Both the position numbers and the translations under genes were made by a program. Source: an uncultured Clostridia bacterium (GTDB lineage: Bacteria > Bacillota > Clostridia > Christensenellales > Aristaeellaceae). Taken from it: DNA of 64,000 nt. Positions 8,479-18,317 of this stretch are shown here, one piece after another. The notes under the pieces are model-generated. The model searched no databases and had not been told where the DNA came from. It was given only the letters and a program-made list of their open reading frames with translations. Each line of letters opens with the position of its first letter. The first letter of the stretch is position 1. The stretch spans positions 1 through 64,000 of the forward strand of contig CAMVFE010000006.1 of the NCBI GenBank assembly GCA_947166705.1, read 5' to 3'.

Positions 8479-9345
8479 ATGGAAAGCGTCGTTCATACCC
8501 GGGAAATCCGGAAGGACAATCCGGTCCTGCGCGCCGTCCTGCGCGCGGTGATCTGGATCATGCTGATCGCCCTGGCGGCCGTTACGCTGATCCCCTTCGC
8601 GTGGATGATCTCCTCCTCGCTGAAGCTGGACCGGGAGGTGTTCGCCTTCCCGATGCGGTGGATTCCGGAGACGTTCCACTGGGAAAACTATGCCCAGATC
8701 TGGGAGCGGGTGCCGCTGCTCACCTATTTCAAGAACACCGCGTTCATCGCAGTCGTGGTGACCATCCTGCAGACGCTCACCTCCTCCTTCGCGGCCTACG
8801 CCTTCGCGAAGCTGAACTTCCGGGGGCGGGACTTCCTGTTCCTGTGCTATATCGGGACCATCGCGGTGCCGTGGCAGGCGTATATGCTGCCCCAGTTCAT
8901 CATGATGGGGTACATCGGCCTGTACGACACGCCCTGGGCCATGGTCGCCCTGCAGGCGTTCTCCGCCTTCGGCGTGTTCCTGATCCGCCAGTTCTACCGC
9001 TCCATTCCCACGGAGCTGTGCGAGGCGGCGCGGCTGGACGGCCTGAGTGAGTACGGCATCTGGGCGCGGATCATGCTGCCGTTGTCCAAGGCGGCGATTG
9101 CCACGCTGGTGATCTTCACCTTCGTCAACACCTGGAACGACTTCATGGGCCCGATGATCTACCTGACCCGGGACGAAAACAAGACGATCCAGGTCGGCCT
9201 GCGGCGGTTTATCCAGCAGTACTCCAGCGATTACCACCTGATCATGGCGGCGTCCCTGTGCTCGCTGCTGCCGGTATCGGTCGTGTTCCTTTTCCTGCAG
9301 CGGTATTTCATCGAGGGCATCGCCACCTCGGGACTGAAGGGCTGA
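8479..9345 (+). CDS. Sugar ABC transporter permease (MalG/UgpE-like)
   Basis: CEAARLDGLSEYGIWARIMLPLSKAAIATL EAA loop; ends FIEGIATSGLKG. Confidence 0.93.
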   Translation: MESVVHTREIRKDNPVLRAVLRAVIWIMLIALAAVTLIPFAWMISSSLKLDREVFAFPMRWIPETFHWENYAQIWERVPLLTYFKNTAFIAVVVTILQTLTSSFAAYAFAKLNFRGRDFLFLCYIGTIAVPWQAYMLPQFIMMGYIGLYDTPWAMVALQAFSAFGVFLIRQFYRSIPTELCEAARLDGLSEYGIWARIMLPLSKAAIATLVIFTFVNTWNDFMGPMIYLTRDENKTIQVGLRRFIQQYSSDYHLIMAASLCSLLPVSVVFLFLQRYFIEGIATSGLKG

Positions 9346-9352
9346 CCGAGAA

Positions 9353-11179
9353 ATGTTCACGGAATTTTTGCGGGATCACCCGATGGAAGGGCTGCTGCGC
9401 GGCGGCAGCCGGCAGCTGTACCCGCCGGCGAGGGACCGCCGGGCCTGGGACGGCATCACGGAGGAGGCCCGCCGGCAGATCCGGGAGGCGGCGGACGCCT
9501 TCGGAAAAATCCCTTATCCGCCGCGCACGGCCACGGGCTTCCTCGCCTTTGCGCGGACCGGGGACCGGCAGGCGGACGAGCGGCCCTATTTCGCGCGCCG
9601 CCGGAAGCTCTGCGCCGCGGTTCTGGCCGCCTGCGCGGATCCGGACGCCGGGACGGACGACGTCGTGGACGGCGTCTGGGCCCTGTGCGAGGAAAGCGCG
9701 TGGGTCATCAGCGCCCACAACGTCAACCCGATTCCGGGCGCCCCGCGGCCGCAGGAATATCCGCTGCCGGATATCCGCCGGCCCTATATCGACCTGTTCA
9801 GCGCCCAGACCGGCATGATCCTGTCCCTGACGGCGTCCCTGCTCGGGGATCGGCTGGACGCGGTCTCCCCGATCCTCCGCACCCGGATCCGCTCGGAGAT
9901 CCGCCGGCGGATCCTGCGCCCGTTCATGGCGACGGACGATTTCTGGTGGATGGGCTTCCGGCGGAAGGACCTGAACAACTGGACCCCGTGGATCCTGTCC
10001 AACGTCATGGTCTGCGCAGCGCTGGACGCGATGCCCGCCCGGAAGCTGGCGGCGCTGCTGACCCGCGCCTGCGGGATGCTGGACCGGTACCTGGACGTAC
10101 TGCCGGAGGACGGCGGCTGCGACGAGGGCGCCGGCTACTGGAACATGGCCGGCGGGGCGCTGCTGGACTGCCTGGAGATCCTGGAGAAGGTCACGGGCGG
10201 CCGGATGGCCTTCCGGCAGGAGGAAAAGATCCGGAATATCCTGCGCTTCCCCCTGCGGGTTGAGATGGGAAACGGGTGGTTCGCCAACTTCGCGGACTGC
10301 GACGCCCGCCCCTTCATCAGCGGGGAGCGGCTGGAAACCGCCGGGCGGCGGATCGGCGATCCGGCGCTGACGGCGCTGGGAACGCGCATGCGCGGGACGG
10401 TCGCGGACCAGCTGAGCGACGTGCCCCACCTGACCCGGGCGCTGGACCTCGCGCTGCATCCGCCGGCGGAGCTGCCTTCCCGGCCGGAGCCGCCCGGGGA
10501 CACGTGGCTTCCGGATCTCCAGGTCCGGCTGGTGCGCCGCGGGGGCTGGACCCTGGCCTGCAAGGGCGGGCACAACGGGGAAAACCACAACCACAACGAC
10601 GTCGGATCCTTCATCCTGTTCCTGGACGGGGAACCGCTGGCCGTGGACGCCGGCAACATGGTCTATACCGCGAAAACCTTCTCGGACGAGCGGTATACGC
10701 TCTGGAACGTCCGGGCGGACTGGCACAGCGTGCCGGTGATCGGCGGCTGCCTGCAGCAGGCGGGGGCGGAGCATGCCGCGTCGCGGGTGCGCTGCACCCC
10801 CGACGGCATGGAGATGAACCTGGAGGGCGCCTACGGCGCCGAGGCGGGGCTGGAAAGCCTGCGGCGCAGCTTCACCCTGACCGGGGACGGGCTGCTGCTG
10901 GAGGACGAGGGCGCGCTGCGCGCCCCGCGGGAGGTCACGTGGGTCTTCCTGCTGCGGCACAGGCCCGAATGGCGGGACGGCCGGATCACGGCCGGAAACC
11001 TTTCCGTCCGCTGTCCGGACGGGCTCTCGTTCCGGGCGGAGGAAAAGCCGGTGGAGGATGCCCGCATGGCGCGGAACTGGCCGGGAAGCCTCTGGCGGGT
11101 GACGCTGACGGGCGGAAAGGCGGAGGCGTTCCGGGCGCGTTTCGTGTTTACGGCAAAGGATCGGGAGGAAAAGAAATGA
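9353..11179 (+). CDS. Heparinase II/III-like protein (putative polysaccharide lyase)
   Basis: CKGGHNGENHNHNDVGSFILFLDGEPLAVDAGNMVY motif. Confidence 0.85.
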   Translation: MFTEFLRDHPMEGLLRGGSRQLYPPARDRRAWDGITEEARRQIREAADAFGKIPYPPRTATGFLAFARTGDRQADERPYFARRRKLCAAVLAACADPDAGTDDVVDGVWALCEESAWVISAHNVNPIPGAPRPQEYPLPDIRRPYIDLFSAQTGMILSLTASLLGDRLDAVSPILRTRIRSEIRRRILRPFMATDDFWWMGFRRKDLNNWTPWILSNVMVCAALDAMPARKLAALLTRACGMLDRYLDVLPEDGGCDEGAGYWNMAGGALLDCLEILEKVTGGRMAFRQEEKIRNILRFPLRVEMGNGWFANFADCDARPFISGERLETAGRRIGDPALTALGTRMRGTVADQLSDVPHLTRALDLALHPPAELPSRPEPPGDTWLPDLQVRLVRRGGWTLACKGGHNGENHNHNDVGSFILFLDGEPLAVDAGNMVYTAKTFSDERYTLWNVRADWHSVPVIGGCLQQAGAEHAASRVRCTPDGMEMNLEGAYGAEAGLESLRRSFTLTGDGLLLEDEGALRAPREVTWVFLLRHRPEWRDGRITAGNLSVRCPDGLSFRAEEKPVEDARMARNWPGSLWRVTLTGGKAEAFRARFVFTAKDREEKK

Positions 11180-12978
11180 ACGGAACGGCCAATCCCCTGC
11201 GCACGCGGCAGGACCTGGTCCGGGCGGCCGCGGAAATCCTGCGCCCGCTGCCGGGCTGCATGTCGGAGGGCAGGGCCCGGATCTTCGTGGGAAACGGCTC
11301 CGCGCACTACAGCGAGGACGTCGCCGGCATGGAGGGCTGGAGCCGGCCCCTGTGGGCGCTGGTTCCGATGCTGATGGGCGGATGCCCGGAGGCGGAGGCC
11401 CTCTGGCCGCTGTGGCGGGAGGGGCTGATCCGCGGCACGGATCCGGAGGACGCGGAATACTGGGGAGAAATCGGCAGCTTCGACCAGCGCATGGTGGAGA
11501 TGGCCGTCATCGGGTGCGGGCTGAGCTTCGTCCCGGGCGCCTTCTGGCTGCCGCTGGACGGAAAGCAGCGGGACAACCTGTACCGCTGGCTGAACCAGAT
11601 CAACCTCCACGACATGCCGAAAAACAACTGGCGGTTCTTCCGGATCCTGGTGAATATCGGCTTCCTGAAGAACGGGCTTCCGGCGCACCGGGAGCGGCTC
11701 CGGGAGGATATGGACCTGATGGAGAGCCACTATACGGCGGACGGCTGGTACTTCGATTACCCGACGAAGCGCGATTACTACACGCTCTGGGGCTTCCATT
11801 TCTACAGCCTGCTGTACGCGGCGCTGATGGAGCGCGAGGATCCGGAGCGCTGCGCCCGGATCCGGGAGCGCGCGGCGATGATCGCGCCCCGCTTCGCCTG
11901 CTGGTTTGACCGGGAGGGCCGCGGCCTGCCCTACGGGCGCAGCCTGACCTACCGCTTCTGCCAGAGCTCTTTCTGGGCGGCAATGTGCTTCGCGGGCGTG
12001 CGGTGCCCCGGCCTGAGCGCCGGTCAGATGAAGCGCCTGCTGCTGAACAACCTCCGTTTCTGGCTGGGCATGCCGATCTTCGACCGCGGCGGCGCGCTGA
12101 CGGTCGGCTACGGATATCCCAACCTGTGCGCGGCGGAGGGCTACAACGCCCAGGGCTCGCCCTACTGGGCGCTGAAGAGCTTCTGGATCCTGGCCCTGCC
12201 GGAGGATCATCCCTTCTGGCGAATCGAGGAGGAGGACTTCATGCCCCCGGAGCGCTTCTGCGACCGGCAGGTGCGCCTGCTCCTGACCCGGGATCCGGAA
12301 AACCGCCAGGTGGTGGCCTATACGGCGGGAAACCACGCCTGGGAGCACATGCACGAGGACGAGAAATATGAAAAATTCGCCTACTCGACCCAGTTCGCCT
12401 TCTCCGTCGCCAAGGAGGATTCGGCCCTGAACCGCGGCGCCTACGACAGCATGCTGGCGGTCCGGGCGGAGGGCCGGGACCTGTGGCATGTGCGCAGCGG
12501 CTGCGAGCGCTTCGCGCTGGAGGAGGACCGGGTGTCCTTCGCCTGGTCGCCGGTGAACGGCGTGCGCATCGAAACCGTCATCGCCCCGCTGGGCATGTGG
12601 CACGTCCGGAAGCACACGGTGCGGACGGAGATCCCGCTGGAGGCGGCGGAAGGCGCGTTCTCCGTGGCGCTGGACCGGGCGGGAAAGCGCCCCTGCGACC
12701 GGATCCTCACGAAGACGGAGGCGGACGAAAGGCACGCCGCGGCCTTCGGGGACCGGGGAACCAGCGTCATTTTTGCCCTGAAGGGCTACGGCGGCGCGGA
12801 GGTGATCCGCACGGAGCCCAACACGAACCTGATGGAACCCCGGTGCGTGCTGCCGACGCTGCACGCCCGGCTGCTGCCTGGGGAAAGCGTCCTGCTCTGC
12901 GCCGTCTTCACGGACGCGGGGGAACGGCTGCCCGGAAAAATCCCGGAGGAGGTGCTGAAGCTTGCCGAATCGCTATGA
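11176..12978 (+). CDS. DUF2264 domain-containing protein
   Basis: ATGA overlap with previous gene; EGWSRPLWALVPML..DQRMVEMAVIGCGLSFVP..RWLNQINLHDMPKNNWRFFRILVN. Confidence 0.8.
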   Translation: MNGTANPLRTRQDLVRAAAEILRPLPGCMSEGRARIFVGNGSAHYSEDVAGMEGWSRPLWALVPMLMGGCPEAEALWPLWREGLIRGTDPEDAEYWGEIGSFDQRMVEMAVIGCGLSFVPGAFWLPLDGKQRDNLYRWLNQINLHDMPKNNWRFFRILVNIGFLKNGLPAHRERLREDMDLMESHYTADGWYFDYPTKRDYYTLWGFHFYSLLYAALMEREDPERCARIRERAAMIAPRFACWFDREGRGLPYGRSLTYRFCQSSFWAAMCFAGVRCPGLSAGQMKRLLLNNLRFWLGMPIFDRGGALTVGYGYPNLCAAEGYNAQGSPYWALKSFWILALPEDHPFWRIEEEDFMPPERFCDRQVRLLLTRDPENRQVVAYTAGNHAWEHMHEDEKYEKFAYSTQFAFSVAKEDSALNRGAYDSMLAVRAEGRDLWHVRSGCERFALEEDRVSFAWSPVNGVRIETVIAPLGMWHVRKHTVRTEIPLEAAEGAFSVALDRAGKRPCDRILTKTEADERHAAAFGDRGTSVIFALKGYGGAEVIRTEPNTNLMEPRCVLPTLHARLLPGESVLLCAVFTDAGERLPGKIPEEVLKLAESL

Positions 12979-14071
12979 GGCCGCGCTGAACAGAATCGCG
13001 GAGAAGTTCCGCCGGACGGCCGCCGCCGCGGCGGAGGCCGGCATCATCCCCTACCGGAGCGCGGAGGGAAAATGGTTCGCCAGCCCCTATGACGGAAACA
13101 GCTGGTGGACCGGCGGGTTCTGGCCCGGGCTGATGTGGCAGCTCTGGCGTCTGACCGGGGACGGCTTTTTCCGGGAGGAAGCCCGCCGGGTGGAAGGGCT
13201 GCTGACGGAGGAGTTCCGCTCCTTCCGCCTGCTGAACCACGACGTCGGGTTCATGTACCTGCTGTCCTGCGGGGCGGACGCGAAGCTGACCGGGGACGCG
13301 CAGGCGGAGACCGACCTGCTGCACGCCGCGTCGCTGCTGATGGGGCGGTTCAACCCGGCGGGGTTTATCCGCGCCTGGAACGAGCCGGAGCGGACCGGCT
13401 ACGCGATCATCGACTGCATGATGAACCTGGCGCTGCTGTACCGCGCCAGCCGGGATTCGGGGGATCCGCGGTTCCGGCTCGCCGCGAAGGTGCACGCGGA
13501 CACCACCCTGCGGGAATTCCAGCGGGCGGACGGCTCCTTCAGCCATATCATCGAGTTTGACCCGGAGAGCGGAAGGCGGGTGCGGGAGCACCCGGGCCAG
13601 GGCTATGCCCTGGGAAGCCAGTGGAGCCGGGGCCAGGCCTGGGGCCTGTACGGCTTCGCGCTGGCCGCCCGGAACCTCGGGGAGGAAAAATACCTGGAGG
13701 CGGCGCTTCGGGGCGCCCGGAACTTTACGGCGCATATCCGGCCCGACGGGCTGACGGACTGCGATTTCTGCCAGCCGGCCGATGAGGAGCGGATCGACAA
13801 TATCGCCGGCGCCATCGCGGCCTGCGGCCTGCAGGTCCTGAGCGGCCTGACGGGGGACGGGGCCTGGCGCGACGCCGCCGCGCGCCTCGTGGACGGCCTG
13901 CTGGAGCATTGCGCGGACTGGGGGGAGGACCGCTGCGGCATCCTGACCCGCTGCACGGCCAGCTATCACGACGACGGCGCCGGAAGGCACACCAACATCC
14001 TCTACGGCGATTATTTCCTGACCGAGGCGCTGATGAAGCTCTGCGGCCGGGATCCGGACCTGTGGAACTGA
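12962..14071 (+). CDS. GH88-family unsaturated glucuronyl hydrolase
   Basis: WWTGGFWPGLMWQLW..HDVGFMYLLSC..GYALGSQWSRGQAWGLYGFALA; TTG start overlapping upstream gene. Confidence 0.9.
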   Translation: MPNRYEAALNRIAEKFRRTAAAAAEAGIIPYRSAEGKWFASPYDGNSWWTGGFWPGLMWQLWRLTGDGFFREEARRVEGLLTEEFRSFRLLNHDVGFMYLLSCGADAKLTGDAQAETDLLHAASLLMGRFNPAGFIRAWNEPERTGYAIIDCMMNLALLYRASRDSGDPRFRLAAKVHADTTLREFQRADGSFSHIIEFDPESGRRVREHPGQGYALGSQWSRGQAWGLYGFALAARNLGEEKYLEAALRGARNFTAHIRPDGLTDCDFCQPADEERIDNIAGAIAACGLQVLSGLTGDGAWRDAAARLVDGLLEHCADWGEDRCGILTRCTASYHDDGAGRHTNILYGDYFLTEALMKLCGRDPDLWN

Positions 14072-14092
14072 CGAAGAGAGGGGTAAACGATC

Positions 14093-15847
14093 ATGAGCAC
14101 GCTGTACCCGCAGAACAACGCGGCCCGGACGGCGCTGGACCTGGGCGGCATCTGGGATTTCCGCTTTCAGGGGGACGAGGGCTGGCAGCCGGTCGCGGTG
14201 CCCGCGTCCTACAACGACCAGAGCCCGGACCCGAGGTTCCGGAACTATGCGGGCGTCGCGGAATACCGCCGGAAGATCACGGTTCCCTCCGCCTGGAAGG
14301 GCCTGCGCTTCTTCCTGCGGTTCGACGCGGTGGCACATGACGCGCGGATCCTGCTGAACGGGCGGGAGATCGCGTCCCACCGGGGCGGCTTCCTGCCCTT
14401 CGAGGTGGAGCTGAATGGGCTCATGGAGCCGGGAGAAACGGCGGAGCTGGTCGTCGAGGCGGATAACCGGATCCATCACGGCACGCTGCCGATCGGCGCC
14501 GAGGGCGGCACGGCCTTCTTCGGGTCGGACAACCCGGGCATCCGCTCCGTGGAAGCGGGCAAGGAATACCAGCGGGAGCACGGCATCAACCTCCCCGCCT
14601 TCGACTTTTTCAATTACACGGGCATCCAGCGGCCGGTGCGCCTGCTGGCCACGCCGGCGCGTTATATCCGGGACATCACGCTGGTGCCGCACCTGAACGG
14701 GGACGTGGATTTCGCCGTGGACACCTCGGACGCGGAAGGCCGGGTGGTGGTCGAAGCGCTGGACGCGGACGGCCGGGCGGTCGCCCGCTGCGAAGGCCGG
14801 CAGGGCACGCTGAAGATCGCGGAGCCCCGGCTGTGGGAGCCGCGGCCGGGCACCCCCTACCTCTACACCGCCCGCATCGCCTTTGAGCAGGACCTGTACG
14901 AGCTGCCCTTCGGCATCCGGGAGGTCCGGGTGGAGGGAACCCGCTTCCTGATCAACGGGAAGCCCTTCCGGTTCCACGGCCCCTGCAAGCATGAGGACAG
15001 CCCCTTCCGGGGCCGGGGCGCGGATCCCTGCCTGATGGTGACGGATATCAACCTGTACCACTGGCTGCACGCGAACTGCTTCCGGACCAGCCATTATCCC
15101 TACGCGGAGGAAATGTACCGGCTCTGCGACCGGGAAGGCATCGTGGTCATGGACGAAACCCCGGCGGTGGGCATGTGGGCGGATGAAAACTACGGCTGGG
15201 GCCTGGGAGAATATCACGCCCAGGTGCTGCGGGAGATGATCGCCCGCGACAAGAACCACCCCTGCGTGGTGATGTGGAGCCTCGGCAACGAGCCGGATAC
15301 GGATACCTATCCGGAAAAGGCGTATGATTACTGGCATCCCCTGTACGAAGACGCGCACCGGCTGGATCCGCAGAACCGGCCGGTGACGGTGGTCGGCTGC
15401 CAGAACCGCTACGACCGGGAGCTGGTGATCCGCTCCATGGACGTCGTTCTGATCAACCGCTATTATGGCTGGTATAACCTGTCCGGAGACCTGGACGCCG
15501 CCCGCTACGCGTTCCGGATCGAGCTGGACTGGTGGGCGCAGCAGCAGAAGCCGCTGATCCTCTCCGAGTACGGCGCGGACACGGTCGCGGGGCTGCACGG
15601 CGCCGTGGCGGAAATGTTCACCGAGGAATACCAGGTAGCCTTTTACGAAGCGATGAATGAATGCCTGGACGAGCGGGATTTCGTAGTGGGCGAAATGCCC
15701 TGGAATTTCGCGGATTTCGGCACCTGTCAGGGGCCGATGCGCGTGGGCGGAAACAGGAAAGGCCTGTTCACGCGGGACCGCCGGCCGAAAATGGCGGCGC
15801 ACTATTTCCGCCGCAGATGGGAAAAGATGGATTCCGTCACGCCATGA
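14093..15847 (+). CDS. uidA: GH2 beta-glucuronidase
   Basis: NCFRTSHYPYAEEMYRLCDREGIVVMDETPAVGM, SLGNEPDT, NRYYGWYNLSGD, SEYGADT. Confidence 0.92.
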   Translation: MSTLYPQNNAARTALDLGGIWDFRFQGDEGWQPVAVPASYNDQSPDPRFRNYAGVAEYRRKITVPSAWKGLRFFLRFDAVAHDARILLNGREIASHRGGFLPFEVELNGLMEPGETAELVVEADNRIHHGTLPIGAEGGTAFFGSDNPGIRSVEAGKEYQREHGINLPAFDFFNYTGIQRPVRLLATPARYIRDITLVPHLNGDVDFAVDTSDAEGRVVVEALDADGRAVARCEGRQGTLKIAEPRLWEPRPGTPYLYTARIAFEQDLYELPFGIREVRVEGTRFLINGKPFRFHGPCKHEDSPFRGRGADPCLMVTDINLYHWLHANCFRTSHYPYAEEMYRLCDREGIVVMDETPAVGMWADENYGWGLGEYHAQVLREMIARDKNHPCVVMWSLGNEPDTDTYPEKAYDYWHPLYEDAHRLDPQNRPVTVVGCQNRYDRELVIRSMDVVLINRYYGWYNLSGDLDAARYAFRIELDWWAQQQKPLILSEYGADTVAGLHGAVAEMFTEEYQVAFYEAMNECLDERDFVVGEMPWNFADFGTCQGPMRVGGNRKGLFTRDRRPKMAAHYFRRRWEKMDSVTP

Positions 15848-16154
15848 AGAACATCATCCGCAGCCTGGGCTGGGCGCCGGTTTCGGGGTCCATCTCCAGG
15901 TCGAGCACGTCCGCCATGTATTCGTTCCATCGGTCCACGACGGGGCTGCCCGCCTGGACCTTCTCGGCGTGCGCGATTCCCTTTTCGCACTCGTAGTATC
16001 CGAAGACATCGCTGCCGTCGCTCCAGATGGTGTAGTTCCGGATGCCGGCCTCCTTCAGCACCGCCAGCATCTCCGGCCAGATCTCGTCATGGCGGCGCTT
16101 GTATTCCTCCTGCATCCCGGGACGGATGCGTCCCTTCCATGCGTATCGTTCCAT
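15837..16154 (-). CDS. rhaM: L-rhamnose mutarotase
   Basis: MERYAWKGRIRPGMQEEYKRRHDEIWPEMLAVLKEAGIRNYTIWSDG..DVFGYYECE. Confidence 0.93.
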   Translation of the reverse strand: MERYAWKGRIRPGMQEEYKRRHDEIWPEMLAVLKEAGIRNYTIWSDGSDVFGYYECEKGIAHAEKVQAGSPVVDRWNEYMADVLDLEMDPETGAQPRLRMMFFMA

Positions 16155-16266
16155 GCCCTTTTCCTCCTTTTTCTGATCTGATCCACTGCCATTAACGCAT
16201 ATTCCGCGGCTTTTTTCAAGCGCTTTCCGGCCGGGTTTTCCAGAACTGGGATCCGCCTCAAAGTGC

Positions 16267-16295
16267 TTGCGGCAAAGACGGGAATCTATTATAAT
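16267..16295 (+). promoter_or_regulatory. Promoter of 5'-nucleotidase gene
   Basis: TTGCGG-17-TATAAT. Confidence 0.6.
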
Positions 16296-16378
16296 ACCTT
16301 CATAGTTTCCATACACTCATCGACGACGTTCCGGGGCTTTGCCGTCCCTGACCGGGACCCCGGAGAAAGGATGGAAAA

Positions 16379-18052
16379 ATGAAAAAACTGTTATCGCTCA
16401 TGCTGTCTCTGACGATGCTTCTTGCGGGCGTGTCCTTCGCGGAGGAAACCGCTGGCCCGGCACTGCAGAAGGATCTGGTCGTCCTCTTTACCAGCGATGT
16501 TCACTGCGGCATTGATCAAAACTGGGGGGCCGCCGGGCTTTACGCGGTCCGGCAGGCGCTGGAAGCCGCCGGCAACTATACCCTGCTGGTGGACGACGGG
16601 GACTTCATCCAGGGCGAACCTGTCGGAACCATGACGAAAGGGGAGACGATGATCGACGTGATGAACGCCGTCGGCTATGACATCGCCATTCCCGGAAACC
16701 ATGAATTCGATTATGGCATGGATCGCTTCCTGGAGCTGAAGGAAAAAGCCCATTTCCCTTATGTCAGCGCCAATTTTGAAAAGGATGGGCAGCTGGTTCT
16801 GGATCCTTATGTCGTCAAGGAATTCGACGGCGTGAAGGTTGCGTTTGTGGGGGCGACAACTCCCAAAACGCTGGTCACTTCGACCCCTCGCTATTTCCAG
16901 GATGAAAACGGCAGCTGGATCTATGGCTTTATGCAGGATGAAACCGGCGCGAAGTTTTACGCCGGCATACAGAAAGCGGTTGACGACGCCCGCGCGGAAG
17001 GCGCGGATTACGTGATTCTGCTGGCCCATCTGGGAGACGAAGACGAATCCCGCCCTTATCGCTATGACGAGCTGATTCAGAACACCAACGGGATCGATGT
17101 CCTGCTGGACGGACACTCCCACGACTACAACTACGCGGAGGTTCTGAACAAGGACGGCAATCCCGTGCTTCGGCAGGCCTGCGGAACGAAGCTGAAGTCC
17201 ATCGGCATGCTGCGGATCGCGACGGACGGAAAGCTTTCCCTCAAACTGTACAACTGGGATTTCGGCGACTTCACCGCCGCGGATCTGGGCGTCAGCAATC
17301 CCGTTTCCGAAGCGGTTTCCGCCGCTACTGAGGAACTAAACAAGCAGCTTTCCACAGTTGTCGCCCATACCGATTTCGATCTGCTCATCAATGATCCCGA
17401 AGCGGTTGACGAGAACGGAAAGGCCATCCGGATCGTGCGCCGCGCCGAAACCAACCTGGGAGACCTTTGCGCAGACGCCTATCTGAATCAGTCCGGCGCG
17501 GATATTGCCTGGGTGAACGGCGGCGGCATCCGTGTGGACATCAAGGCCGGCGACATCACCATGAATGACATCCTGAAGGTCCATCCGTTCGGAAACGCCA
17601 TGTGCGTAATTGAAGTGACCGGGCAGCAGATCCTGGACGCGCTGGAGTGGAATGCCCGCGTCGTTCCCGGGGAAGCCGGCGGCTTCCTGCAGGTTGCCGG
17701 ACTGACCTATGAAATCCACACCTATATTCCTTCTTCCGTGACCCAGGATGACGACTCCATGTTTACCGGCGTCGCCGGAGAATACCGCGTGAAGAACGTG
17801 AAGGTGGGCGGGGAGGATCTGGATCCGGAGAAGGTTTATACGCTGGCGTCCCATGACTATATGCTTCTCAGCCACGGCGACGGCAATACGATGTTCGATG
17901 GCGCGAAGCTGCTGGTGGAAAGAAGCATGCTGGATAACCAGGTGCTGCTGAACTATATCACCGACACGCTGGGCGGCGTCATTCCTCCGGAATACGAGAA
18001 TCCCTACGGACAGGGACGTATCGTCGCGGTGGCGGAAGCTCCCGCGGAATAA
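16379..18052 (+). CDS. Secreted bifunctional metallophosphatase/5'-nucleotidase
   Basis: Signal peptide; FTSDVHCGI, GNHEFDYG, LLDGHSHDY, WVNGGGIRVDI. Confidence 0.93.
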   Translation: MKKLLSLMLSLTMLLAGVSFAEETAGPALQKDLVVLFTSDVHCGIDQNWGAAGLYAVRQALEAAGNYTLLVDDGDFIQGEPVGTMTKGETMIDVMNAVGYDIAIPGNHEFDYGMDRFLELKEKAHFPYVSANFEKDGQLVLDPYVVKEFDGVKVAFVGATTPKTLVTSTPRYFQDENGSWIYGFMQDETGAKFYAGIQKAVDDARAEGADYVILLAHLGDEDESRPYRYDELIQNTNGIDVLLDGHSHDYNYAEVLNKDGNPVLRQACGTKLKSIGMLRIATDGKLSLKLYNWDFGDFTAADLGVSNPVSEAVSAATEELNKQLSTVVAHTDFDLLINDPEAVDENGKAIRIVRRAETNLGDLCADAYLNQSGADIAWVNGGGIRVDIKAGDITMNDILKVHPFGNAMCVIEVTGQQILDALEWNARVVPGEAGGFLQVAGLTYEIHTYIPSSVTQDDDSMFTGVAGEYRVKNVKVGGEDLDPEKVYTLASHDYMLLSHGDGNTMFDGAKLLVERSMLDNQVLLNYITDTLGGVIPPEYENPYGQGRIVAVAEAPAE

Positions 18053-18103
18053 AGAACGATCTGAAAAGCATGAACCGCCGATGAAACCGGCGGAGCAGAT
18101 CCG

Positions 18104-18129
18104 GCCCGGCCTCCGGAAGGAGGCCGGGC
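18104..18129. terminator. Strong hairpin, possible terminator (no clear U-tract)
   Basis: GCCCGGCCTCC-GGAA-GGAGGCCGGGC. Confidence 0.5.
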
Positions 18130-18317
18130 GATTTGCCTGCAGGCTTCGCGGAGCCGTAACAGACGGCGGCGCCGGACGGGGGGAATCAGGCTTTTTTTGT
18201 TGCCTGTCCGGGCGGGATATGATATCCTTAGGCAGGAAAGAACCATTCGACATTTTTTTGAAATATGGGATTCCGCGCCCCTGCCCGCATCAGGCGGCGG
18301 GAAGAAAGGACAGACCT

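Noticed and set aside
9308-12864. 550-aa and 677-aa minus-strand ORFs
   Set aside because: Shadow ORFs opposite the heparinase-like and DUF2264 genes.
12908-15802. 964-aa minus-strand ORF opposite GH88/GH2
   Set aside because: Antisense shadow ORF of GC-rich genes; Arg/Pro/His/Gln-rich, no domain.
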